Positions 19,645 through 28,733 of a stretch of 64,000 bases of DNA are shown here, piece by piece. The position numbers were made by a program, and so were the translations under genes. The first letter of the stretch is position 1; each line of letters starts with the position of its first letter. The notes beneath the pieces are model-generated. The model searched no databases and was not told the DNA's origin. It saw nothing but the letters and a program-made list of their open reading frames with translations. The stretch is from Tetragonia tetragonoides (lineage: Eukaryota > Streptophyta > Magnoliopsida > Caryophyllales > Aizoaceae), in contig CM076152.1 in assembly GCA_038025085.1 (NCBI GenBank), positions 31,871,501-31,935,500 of the forward strand, in the 5' to 3' direction.

Positions 19645-20172
19645 GCTGAAATTAAACTGGATCACAGCAAGGAACAGAGCAAACAGACAGATTACACCAG
19701 ACAGTAAAGCAGAAAGCAGAATTTAACAGGGGGTCATGACATATTTGCAAGGAACCAGTAGACTGCATCCTGTTGCAGAAAAGAAGATGGAATGAACCAG
19801 CTCTGGAAGACTGCACCAGCAGAGGATTCAGAGTACAGGACAGAAGCAAAGTAGAAGCAGGAAGAAGCAGATTCAGTGGAAAACAAGGAAATTCTGTAAT
19901 CAGCAGCAGGTTGATGTAGCAAGGTAGAATGAGGAATGTAACAGTTCCAAGCAGAGTCGAAAAGCTAGAAGAAGTTGTAATATTTTTAGCTATATATGTT
20001 TTTGCATTTTGTTGCAAGTCAGAAATAATTTTTGCAAATTGTAATGCCTACAGAGATGGTGAGGATTAATTTTTGTAAATTGTAATGTGTACAGAGTTGG
20101 TGAACCACTGCCTGTAGTGAGTTGCACCAGATTGAAGGGTTGTAAGGTAGTAGAGGGATGTAGCAAAAAGGA

Positions 20173-20265
20173 ACCCTACCTAGTAGGTGGCCTTGGACCT
20201 ACATTGCCTAAGGACTGTAATCTTGTGACATTACAGAGAGCAATAATACAATTTCTGACTTACAC

Positions 20266-20304
<39 letters not shown>
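20173..20304 (+). promoter_or_regulatory. conserved 3' tail of the LINE RNA (example from copy E)
   Basis: About 100 nt before the poly(A) are the best conserved non-coding part of all ten copies. CCTAC-CTA-GTAGG forms a small inverted repeat, GTAAT...ATTAC lies downstream (the first arm is intact and the second altered in some copies), and the tail ends CAATTTCTGACTTGCACC-like then A(n). Such tails are read by the RT in many LINEs. That role is inferred here from conservation across subfamilies and from constant 3' integrity. Confidence 0.5.
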
Positions 20305-20305
<1 letters not shown>

Positions 20306-20606
20306 ATTGGCATCGTGTCAAACCGCCCTTACAAGCCTATCAGGGACCCAATAACCGACCCTAGGGTCCTCCCATGTCCCCTAGGGGTCTCCCATGAGAT
20401 ATGGGGCGAAAATATTAACGTCGAAAAGTTTGGGTCCGGAGGCCCAAAACACGTCCCCTAGAGCATTCCCGGGGCCCGGTTTCCGTTTTCGCCCGAAAAT
20501 TTTTCGGGGGCTCTATTATGGCCCTAGGGGACCTCCGGTGCCCCGGGAGGGTCATACTTATCCCCGAACTCCGATATCACCCATGTCGCCCATTTTTGGG
20601 CCTTAA
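20305..20606. repeat. satellite segment 5: one monomer (302 bp) between LINE E and F
   Basis: A full monomer that starts with the private CATTGGCATCGTG word. Its pre-target hairpin is GCCCA-TTTT-TGGGC, both arms changed relative to GCCCG-TTTT-CGGGC so that pairing is kept. Confidence 0.93.
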
Positions 20607-20618
20607 CATTGGCATCGC
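20607..20618. other. target word / left target-site duplication of LINE F
   Basis: CATTGGCATCGC directly precedes truncated copy F and is repeated after its poly(A) at 22087-22098. Confidence 0.85.
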
Positions 20619-21344
20619 ACACTGTCGGTTAAATGGATAAATGGGATTTATTTGAAGGGAGTAAATATCTGGAACTATGAGCCAGTTTGGGGGGCAAGTT
20701 GGTACTGGAATAAGCTCAACAAAATCAAGAATCTCCTCCAGGACCAATACACTGCTAGAGGAGCATGGAAGGGCACCAAGGATGGGCTATACTCAGTTGC
20801 AAGTGGATATAGTATGCTAAATGGTACCATGCCAAAATCAAGACATGCAAATCTGATTTGGGGGAAAATAACCATGCCAAGGCAAAGCTTTTGCTTGTGG
20901 ATGGCTCAACTGGGAAGACTTCTAACTAAGGATAGGATGCAGAGTATGGGTTTCCTGAATGGAGATGCCACTTGTAAACTATGCAAAGAGAAGACAGAAG
21001 ACCACAAACACTTGTTCTTCAGCTGTAGGATAACAACTGAGATCCTGGCACAGGTAAAAGAATGGCTACAAATGATAGCAAAGGCCAACAATATCCAAGG
21101 AATGCTCAACTGGATAAGTAGACAAAAGTGCTCCTTTTTCAGAAGGGAAGTGTATGCAGCTGGCCTGGCAGCAACAGTATACTGGATATGGAGATGCAGG
21201 AACATACAAAAGTTTGAGGGGACCAAAATGTCAAGGATGCAGCTATTACAGCAGATCCAACAGGTGGTCAGATTGAGAATTCAACAAAGCAGTAACAAGA
21301 GGAAAATCAATAGCAGGGATAGAAACTGGACAGGCAATCTGTAA
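20619..21344 (+). pseudogene. LINE ORF2 C-terminal fragment, copy F
   Basis: The last 241 codons of ORF2 are open to the TAA stop. The zinc segment CKLCKEKTEDHKHLFFSC is intact. There is no start codon of its own and no RT catalytic box, so the fragment is not expected to be functional. Confidence 0.9.
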
Positions 21345-22086
21345 CTACTGTGGTGACTTCGAGGATAGTTTGCAGCAGATTATGCTGTGGATTGGCTGAG
21401 AATCAAGAAACAAGGCTCGGAAGGGCCAACAAACGACCAGTCAGCAGGATATTGAAGCAAGTTAGAATGAGGAATGAACCAGATTCTGGAAGATGGAAAA
21501 GCTACAAGAAGCTGAACCTGCAGGAAGCCCAGAAGGAAAATGGTCAAACAGTTGGAAAATGGTGATGCATGAACCTACAGGGTTTGAGGGGGCAGATTGC
21601 CTCTTTTATCAATTGACTATCAGAAACTTAGCAATGCAGTAGCAACAGGTTATGAAAATCATGCAGGAAGCCCAGCAGGAAAAACAAGAATCAGTGGTCA
21701 AACAGCTCAGCCCAGCAAAGCTAGTGAATCTGGCCAGCAGACAGTATCAGGAGCAGTTTTCAGAAGGCCCAGCAGAAGGAAGCAGAGTAACAGCAAGGTT
21801 GGGAATAAATTAGGAAAATGCAGTAGCCTATTTCAATGTACTTTGTATTTGATGTATTTTGTTTTGCTGTAAGTCAGGTCGTTTTTGTTTATTTGGTCTC
21901 AGTAATGTGGAGCCATTGGATGTAATATAGTTACTCTAGTACTGTATTAGGTTGTTTAGTTGTACAGGGATGTAGAAAATAGGAACCCTACCTAGTAGGT
22001 GGCCTTGGATTTACATTGCCTATGGACTGTAACCGTGTTACATTACAGTTAGTAATAATACATTTTCTGACTTGCACCAAAAAAAA
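20619..22086 (+). mobile_element. LINE copy F, 5'-truncated, close relative of copy G
   Basis: It starts in ORF2 at the DTLWVKW block (read here as TLSVKW), followed by the rest of ORF2, a 3' UTR of 0.73 kb and the CTTGCACC tail with 8 A. Its coding part and 3' UTR match copy G almost base for base, with only scattered differences. F and G therefore come from the same recent source. Confidence 0.92.
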
Positions 22087-22681
22087 CATTGGCATCGCGT
22101 CAAATCGCACTTACAAGCCTATCAGGGATCCAATAACCGACCCTAGGGGCCTCCCATGTCCCCTAGGGGTTTCCCGTGCGATATGGGGCGAAAATATTAA
22201 CGTCGAAAAGTTTGCGTCCGGATGCCCAAAACACGTCCCCTAGAGCATTCCCGGGGTCCGGTTTCCGTTTTCACCCAAAAAAATTTCGGGGGCACTATTA
22301 TGGCCCTAGGGAACCCCGGGAGGGTCATACTTATCCCCGAACTCCGATATCATCCATGTCGCCCGTTTTCGGGCCTTAACATTGGCATCGCGTTCGACCG
22401 CCCTTACAAGCCTATCAGCGACCCAATAACCGACCCTAGGGGCCTCCCATGTCCCTTAGGGGTCTCCCGTGCGATATGGGGCGAAAATATTAACGTCGAA
22501 AAGTTTGCGTCAGGAGGCCCAAAACACGTCCCCTAGAGCATTCCCGGAGCCCGATTTCCGTTTTCGCCCGAAAATTTTTCAGGGGCTCTATTATGGCCCT
22601 AGGGGACCCCCGGTGCCCCGGGAGGGTCATACTTATCCCCGAACTCCGATATCACCCATGTTGCCCGTTTTCGGGCCTTAA
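22087..22681. repeat. satellite segment 6: two tandem monomers with an unoccupied canonical target
   Basis: Monomer one (22087-22379, 293 bp) lacks GGTGCCCCG after the GGGAACCCC block. Monomer two (22380-22681, 302 bp) follows without a break. The junction CCTTAACATTGGCATCGCGTTCG (22374-22396) is an intact, unfilled target. It gives the pre-insertion sequence against which all LINE junctions can be read, and it shows that the 302-bp unit is truly tandem. Confidence 0.94.
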
Positions 22682-22693
22682 CATTGGTATCGC
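22682..22693. other. target word left of LINE G (CATTGGTATCGC)
   Basis: A one-base variant of the target word adjoins the 5' end of full-length copy G. The right flank after its poly(A) reads CATTGGCATCAT, so the two sides have diverged or the duplication is imperfect. Confidence 0.7.
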
Positions 22694-22710
22694 AAAAACC
22701 TCTCTCTAAA

Positions 22711-22752
22711 ATGCTCTCTCCTCTCTCCTCGACAGTGCCTGTTAGCCATTAA
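22711..22752 (+). CDS. conserved upstream ORF (13 codons) in the leader of LINE G
   Basis: The frame reads MLSPLSSTVPVSH with a TAA stop, 17 nt before ORF1. It sits in a CT-rich leader (CTCTCTCTAAAATGCTCTC). Confidence 0.6.
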   Translation: MLSPLSSTVPVSH

Positions 22753-22769
22753 CAAAGCACTGAGTTCAA

Positions 22770-24176
22770 ATGGGGAAGAACGGGAGAGCAAAAAAAGGGA
22801 ATGGGGTTCAAGACGGGGATGCGGGAAACTCAGAAGCACCACCTTGCCCCACAAAAAACCTGTCTCAAAGAAAAAGAACAAGCGAAAACCATGAAAACCT
22901 AGATCTTGTTATGCGGAATTTAGCAGAAGAATTGGAGGATCCAGATGTGATGACACCTGATGCGCAAACAAAAACAATGAAACAAATGGAATTAGCGCAG
23001 GAAAAAATTAATTCCTGGCTGTCTAAGATGAAGGAGAAAGCACGAACCCAGTTCGCGTCTGAAGATGAGGATGAAGAGCCTGTACAACCAAAGCAACAGG
23101 AATTCGCAACAGCAGGTAACAACTCAGCTTGGGAAAAATTTGACATTTCCAAATTAAAGAATGCGGGGTTTAAATTAGATTTCATTGCTCCTAAATTACA
23201 TGAAGGGAAACCGGTGGGTGAAATTAATTTTAGTGACATTGAATCTGAAATAAACTACTGGAATCAAGCAGTGGTATGTTACGTAATGGGAGCAAGGCCC
23301 CCAATTAATGTTCTAAGTGGTCTTCTTCGAAGAATCTGGGCAAAGAGAGGGATGAATAAAATCGCCATGATGAAAAATGGGTTGGTTTTGGTCAGGTTTG
23401 ACTCCCTAGAACAGAGAGATGCCGTTCTACAAGAGGGGGTTTACCACTTTGACAATAAGCCCATGATTGTTAGGGCATGGTCTGAAAATATAGATTATGA
23501 AAAAGAGGAACTGACCTCGGTGCCAATTTGGGTAAAATTCCCGGGACTTAATGTGAAGTACTGGAATGCAATGGGATTAAGTAAGATAGGAAGCCTTGTA
23601 GGAAGGCCAATGATGGCAGATAGAAACACAGAGCTTAAAGTTGGAATCCAGTTTGCCAGGGTGATGATTGAAGTTGAAATTGGAGCTGCTTACCCCAATA
23701 AGGTGCACTACAGGAATGAGAAGGGAAATGTTGTAGAACAGGCAGTGGAATATGACTGGAAGCCTATCCTATGCACCCACTGCAAGCAATATGGGCACTG
23801 TGAGGCAGAATGCAGGAAGAAAGTTGTTGCAGCAACTGTGATACCAACACAGATTGCAGTACCAGTACAGAAGCAACCTGACCAACAGGAAAACACTAGG
23901 GCACAGCAATGGAAGAATGTTGGGAGGGGGAGAGGAGGAATGAATAATGCAGGTAGAGGAGCAAGAGATGGAAGGGGTATTTACAGGCAAATTCAGCAAC
24001 AACAGAAGGATAAGCCACAGACACAAAACCCCTTTGCAGCACTGCAGAATGAAGGTGAAGCACAGGAGAAGCAACAGTCAAGAGACAATACAGAACCTGA
24101 CATTCGGGAGGAGTTACACACAGGTATGGGTCCAGGAAATGGTAAGGCTCCTATCTTGACTATTAGTCATGGATAG
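22770..24176 (+). CDS. LINE ORF1 protein, copy G (468 aa, intact)
   Basis: The standard family layout is seen: basic N-terminus, acidic DEDEEP linker, DUF4283-like core, CCHC knuckle CTHCKQYGHCEAEC and a Gly/Arg/Gln-rich tail (GRGRGGMNNAGRGARDGRG). The stop overlaps the ORF2 start by the ATGGATAG arrangement. ORF1 is open while ORF2 of the same copy is broken, as also in B and C. Confidence 0.93.
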   Translation: MGKNGRAKKGNGVQDGDAGNSEAPPCPTKNLSQRKRTSENHENLDLVMRNLAEELEDPDVMTPDAQTKTMKQMELAQEKINSWLSKMKEKARTQFASEDEDEEPVQPKQQEFATAGNNSAWEKFDISKLKNAGFKLDFIAPKLHEGKPVGEINFSDIESEINYWNQAVVCYVMGARPPINVLSGLLRRIWAKRGMNKIAMMKNGLVLVRFDSLEQRDAVLQEGVYHFDNKPMIVRAWSENIDYEKEELTSVPIWVKFPGLNVKYWNAMGLSKIGSLVGRPMMADRNTELKVGIQFARVMIEVEIGAAYPNKVHYRNEKGNVVEQAVEYDWKPILCTHCKQYGHCEAECRKKVVAATVIPTQIAVPVQKQPDQQENTRAQQWKNVGRGRGGMNNAGRGARDGRGIYRQIQQQQKDKPQTQNPFAALQNEGEAQEKQQSRDNTEPDIREELHTGMGPGNGKAPILTISHG

Positions 24177-27100
24177 GATTCTTATATGGAATGTAAGAGG
24201 CCTAAATGGCCCAAATAAGCAGAGGGATGTTGCCCTATTCTGCAAAAAAAAAACAAATGTGGCTTGGTAGCTTTCTTAGAAACAAAAATTAGAATAATTA
24301 ATATGGAAAAATGTAAAACAAGTTTCATGCCAGGGTGGGAATCCTACAGTAATCACACTGAACATAGGCTAGGAAGAATATGGATAAGATGGTTACCAAA
24401 CATTTTCCATGTCACTGTACTCTTCTCTTCTGTGCAAATGATTATATGTAGGGTTATGAGCCTAGAGAGGAAGAAAGAATTTGTGGTGAGTTTTGTGTAT
24501 GGGTAAAATGAAAAAGAAGACAGGAAACAACTATGGAAGGATCTTAGGGATTTTGCAATTAATTGTAATGAGCCTTGGATTGTAGGGGGGGATTTTAACA
24601 ATGTTTTGAAACCTGGAAATAGGCAAGGGGGGCAACCAGTCACCCTTGCTGAAATACAGGATTTTAAAAGCTGCGTTGAAGATTGTTTCCTCACAGAAAT
24701 GGCGTGGTCTGGATGCCAGTACACATGGAACAATAGGCATGAGGAGGGGGGGAGAGTGTACACCAAAATAGATTGGGTTTTTACCAATAGCCAATGGATG
24801 CAGGAGTATGATCAATGCACCCTACAATTCCTACCTGAGGATGTATCTGACCATTCTCCTGTATACTTAACTCTCCAAGAAGAAACCAAGAAAAGAAACA
24901 CTCCCTTTAAATTTTTTAACATGTGGTGCCTACACTCTAAGTTCCAAACTATGGTGCAGCAAGCTTGGAATTGCAGAATACAGGGCACAAAAATGTTCAG
25001 AGTGTACAGAAAGCTGAAAAGGGTGAGAGAGATCATGAAAAAGCTAAACAGAGAGGAATACAATGATATTTTGGCTCAGGCTGACATAGCTAGAACTGTA
25101 ATGAACCAAGCTCAGGCAGAAGCAAACAAGGAACCCCTCAATGAGATACTGCAGCAGGAAGAGAAACAGGCCAGGAAGAGGTACAATGAAGTGAACCTAG
25201 CAGCAGAGAATTTCTTACAGCAAAAGAGCAAAGCAAAGTGGATCCAATTGGGAGATGGGAATAATCAGTTCTTCCATGCAGTTATGAAGCAGAGAAGACA
25301 AATGAATAGACTACACTGCATTAAGACACAGGATGATGTATTATTAGAGGACCAGGAGCTGATCATTGAGGAAATTGTGGGTTTCTACAGGAAAATGTTG
25401 GGAGTGCCAGGGGTCAGAGATACCACAGCAGAAAAATGTTTTTTCTCAGCAGGACAATAAATTGGATATTCACCAACAGATGATAATCAGTGCCCCTGTG
25501 AGTGCAGAAGAAGTGAAACTAGCTATGTTCGATATTGACTGCAACAAAAGCCCAGGACCGGATGGATTTGGATCAGGTTTTTTCAAAGAAGCGTGGAATA
25601 TTGTGGGAGAAGATGTGACAGAAGCCATCATTGACTTCTTTGACTCATCTAAACTGCTTAAAGAAGTGAATGCAACTAACCTATGTCTGGTGCAGAAGAT
25701 AGCAAATCCTGAGAAGGCATCAGACTTCAGGCCAATTGCATGCTGCAACACAATCTACAAATGCATATCCAAGATCCTATGTACGAGATTGACAAGAGTG
25801 CTTCCTGACCTAGTCTCAGTGAATCAAGGAGCTTTTGTGGCACAAAGATCAATTGTACACAACATAATGATCTGCCAGGATCTCATCAAGCACTACAATA
25901 GGAAACAATCTTCTCCTAGATGCTTGATGAAGATTGACCTGAGGAAAGCATATGATACTATACATTGGGGTTTTGTGAAGGAAATGCTGCAAGGGTATGG
26001 ATTCCCAGTGAAATTCATTGGGTGGATTATAGAGTGCATCCAAACAGCAAGCTTCAGCATCAACATCAATGGCGAGACTCATGGTTTTTTTACTGCTAAG
26101 AGAGGAATCAGACAGGGAGACCCAATATCTCCACTCATTTTTGTATTGGTAATGGAGTACCTATCAAGAATCCTGAAGGTAGCTTGTATGGACAAAAGCT
26201 TCAACTGGCACCCTATGTGCAAAGAACTGGCACTGAGTCACCTATGCTTTGCTGACGACTTGATGTGCTTCTGCAAAGCAGCACCTGAATCTGTGAGCAT
26301 CATGATGAATAGCTTGAACATCATGATGAATAGCTTGAACTATTTCTCACAAGCTACTGGCCTATGTGCAAACAAAGAGAAATCGAATATGTACATTGCT
26401 GGGGTAAATGAACAAGTAAAATGTGAGCTGCTAGACATCTCTGGTTTCAATGAAGGAACTCTACCAATGAAATATCTGGGTGTCCCTCTATCTCCTTCCA
26501 AATGGAACAAAATTGATTGTGAATGCCTAGTGGATAAAATGACCAAAAAGCTTCAAATCTGGGCATCCAGGAATCTGTCTTATGCAGGGAGGGCTCAACT
26601 TATTAATTCTGTGCTATACTCTATACATGTCTACTGGTCAAGCATTTTCATAATGCCTGATGGGGTGCTAAAAAGTGTAGAGCATAAATGCAGAGCTTTT
26701 TTGTGGGGCTCGACTGATCAGAAACAGAAGACAAGCTTGGTGGCATGGGATGTGGTCTGTAGACCAAGGAAGAATGGGGGAATAAACATCAAAAAATGCA
26801 AATGGTTCAATATTGCATTAAATGGGAAGCATATTTGGGATTTAGCCACAAAAAAAGACACACTGTGGGTTAAATGGATAAATGGGATTTATTTGAAGGG
26901 AGTAAATATCTGGAACTATGAGCCAGTTTGGGGGGCAAGTTGGTACTGGAATAAGCTCAACAAAATCAAGAATCTCTTCCAGGACCAATACACTGCTAGA
27001 GGAGCATGGAAGGGCACCAAGGATGGGCTATACTCAGTTGCAAGTGGATATAGTATGCTAAATGGTACCATGCCAAAATCAAGACATGCAAATCTGATTT

Positions 27101-27585
27101 GGGGGAAAATAACCATGCCAAGGCAAAGCTTTTGCTTGTGGATGGCTCAACTGGGAAGACTTCTAACTAAGGATAGGATGCAGAGTATGGGTTTCCTGAA
27201 TGGAGATGCCACTTGTAAACTATGCAAAGAGAAGACAAAAGACCACAAACACTTGTTCTTCAGCTGTAGGATAACAACTGAGATCCTGGCACAGGTAAAA
27301 GAATGGCTACAGATGACAGCAAAGGCCAGCAATATCCAAGGAATGCTCAACTGGATAAGTAGACAAAAATGCTCCTTTTTTAGAAGGGAAGTGTATGCAG
27401 CTGGCCTGGCAGCAACAGTATACTGGATATGGAGATGCAGGAACATACAAAAGTTTGAGGGGACCAAAATGTCAAGGATGCAGCTATTACAGCAGATCCA
27501 ACAGGTGGTCAGATTGAGAACTCAACAAAGCAGAAACAAGAGGAAAATCAATAGCAGGGATAGAAACTGGACAGGCAATCTGTAA
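24169..27585 (+). pseudogene. LINE ORF2, copy G, two frameshifts and one nonsense codon
   Basis: The gene is colinear with ORF2 of E and H. Lesions: an extended A-run near 24243-24252 shifts the frame and leads to an early TAG; a TAA at 24504-24506 replaces the codon after YG in the VYGxNEKE block; an extra base near 25451-25460 (AGGACAATAAATTGG) shifts the frame again. The RT part from about 25461 is then open to 27585 with its FADD box. A 21-bp direct duplication (26299-26319 and 26320-26340) adds seven residues just after the FADD region. Confidence 0.92.
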
Positions 27586-28330
27586 CTGCTGTGGTGACTT
27601 CGAGGATAGTTTGCAGCAGATTATGCTGTGGATTGGCTGAGAATCAAGAAACAGGGCTCAGAAGGGCCAACAAACGACCAGTCAGCAGGATATTGAAGCA
27701 AGTCAGAATGAGGAATGAACCAGATTCTGGAAGATGGAAAAGCTACAAGAAGCTGAACCTGCAGGAAGCCCAGAAGGAAAATGGTCAAACAGTTGGAAAA
27801 TGGTGATGCAGTAACCTACAGGGTTTGAGGGGGCAGATTGCCTCTTTTATCAATCGACTATCAGAAACTTAGTAATGCAGTAGCAACAGGTGATGAAAAT
27901 CATGCAGGAAGCCCAGCAGGAAAAACAAGAATCAGTGGTCAAACAGCTCAGCCCAGCAAAGCTAGTGAATCTAGCCAGCAGACAGTATCAGGAGCAGTTT
28001 TCAGAAGGCCCAGCAGAAGGAAACAGAGTAACAGCAAGGTTGGGAATAAATTAGGAAAATGCAGTAGCCTATTTCAATGTACTTTGTATTTGATGTATTT
28101 TGTTTTGCTGTAAGTCAGGTCGTTTTTGTTTATTTGGTCTCAGTAATGTGGAGCCATTGGATGTAATGTGGTTACTCTAGTACTGTATTAGGTTGTTTGG
28201 TTGTACAGGGATGTAGAAAAAAGGAACCCTACCTAGTAGGTGGCCTTGGATTTACATTGCCTATGGACTGTAACCGTGTTACATTACAGTTAGTAATAAT
28301 ACATTTTCTGACTTGCACCAAAAAAAAAAA

Positions 28331-28630
28331 CATTGGCATCATGTCAAACCGCCCTTACAAGCCTATCAGGGACCCAATAACCGACCCTAGGGGCCTCCCA
28401 TGTCCCTAGGGGTCTCCCGTGTGATATGGGGCGAAAATATTAACGTCGAAAAGTTTGCGTCTGGAGGCCCAAAACACGTCCCCTAGAGCATTCCGGGGGC
28501 CCGGTTTCCGTTTTCGCCCGAAAATTTTTCGGGTTTCTATTATGGCCCTAGGGGACCTCCGGTGCTCCGGGAGGGTCATACTTATCCCCGAACTCCGATA
28601 TCACCCATGTCGCCCATTTTTGGGCCTTAA
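28331..28630. repeat. satellite segment 7: one monomer (300 bp) between LINE G and H
   Basis: A full monomer with right-flank target variant CATTGGCATCATG. The pre-target hairpin is the paired variant GCCCA-TTTT-TGGGC. The palindrome before TCTATTATGG is shortened (TTTTTCGGGTTTCT). Confidence 0.92.
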
Positions 28631-28664
28631 CATTGGCATCGCACGGCATCGCACGGCATCGCAC
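28631..28664. repeat. target word followed by three copies of GGCATCGCAC at the 5' junction of LINE H
   Basis: The flank reads CATT and then GGCATCGCAC three times (28635-28644, 28645-28654, 28655-28664) before the CT-rich LINE leader. The unit is the end of the target word plus two bases. Other junctions have it once. It is probably a footprint of second-strand priming or end joining during insertion. Confidence 0.85.
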
Positions 28665-28677
28665 TCTCTCTCTAAAA

Positions 28678-28716
28678 ATGCTCTCGTCTCTCTCCTCTGC
28701 ACCGCTTCGCCATTGA
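28678..28716 (+). CDS. conserved upstream ORF (12 codons) in the leader of LINE H
   Basis: The frame reads MLSSLSSAPLRH and ends in TGA, 17 nt before ORF1. It is one codon shorter than in other copies. The length change is a multiple of three and the MLS...H* ends are kept, which is the strongest hint that the peptide frame, or its stop position, is under constraint. Confidence 0.6.
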   Translation: MLSSLSSAPLRH

Positions 28717-28733
28717 CGCAGCCGTGAGTCTCA

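Larger units (their letters stand above)
14788..20304 (+). mobile_element. LINE copy E, full length and apparently intact
   Basis: This 5.5-kb element has a 65-nt leader with uORF, open ORF1 and ORF2, a 3' UTR of 0.6 kb, the conserved tail and the longest poly(A) in the array (38 A, 20267-20304). Both flanks carry the same variant target word. An intact coding set, a long poly(A) and a matching duplication all point to recent insertion. E is the best reference copy for the family and, on sequence alone, a candidate autonomous element. Confidence 0.95.
22694..28330 (+). mobile_element. LINE copy G, full length, ORF2 with several lesions
   Basis: The leader of 76 nt holds the uORF and is followed by intact ORF1, ORF2 with two frameshifts and a stop, a 3' UTR of 0.73 kb, the family tail and 11 A. 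The 3' UTR contains GGTCTCAGTAATGTGGAGCC-like sequence shared only with copy F. ORF1 groups with copy C by eye. Confidence 0.93.

Noticed and set aside
20394..20606. Conserved ~70-codon frame in the satellite (MRYGAKILTSKSL...FGP)
   Set aside because: Two overlapping frames are open in many monomers because the GC-rich monomer is stop-poor. Indels disrupt them freely and there is no domain or codon signal. Probably not a gene.
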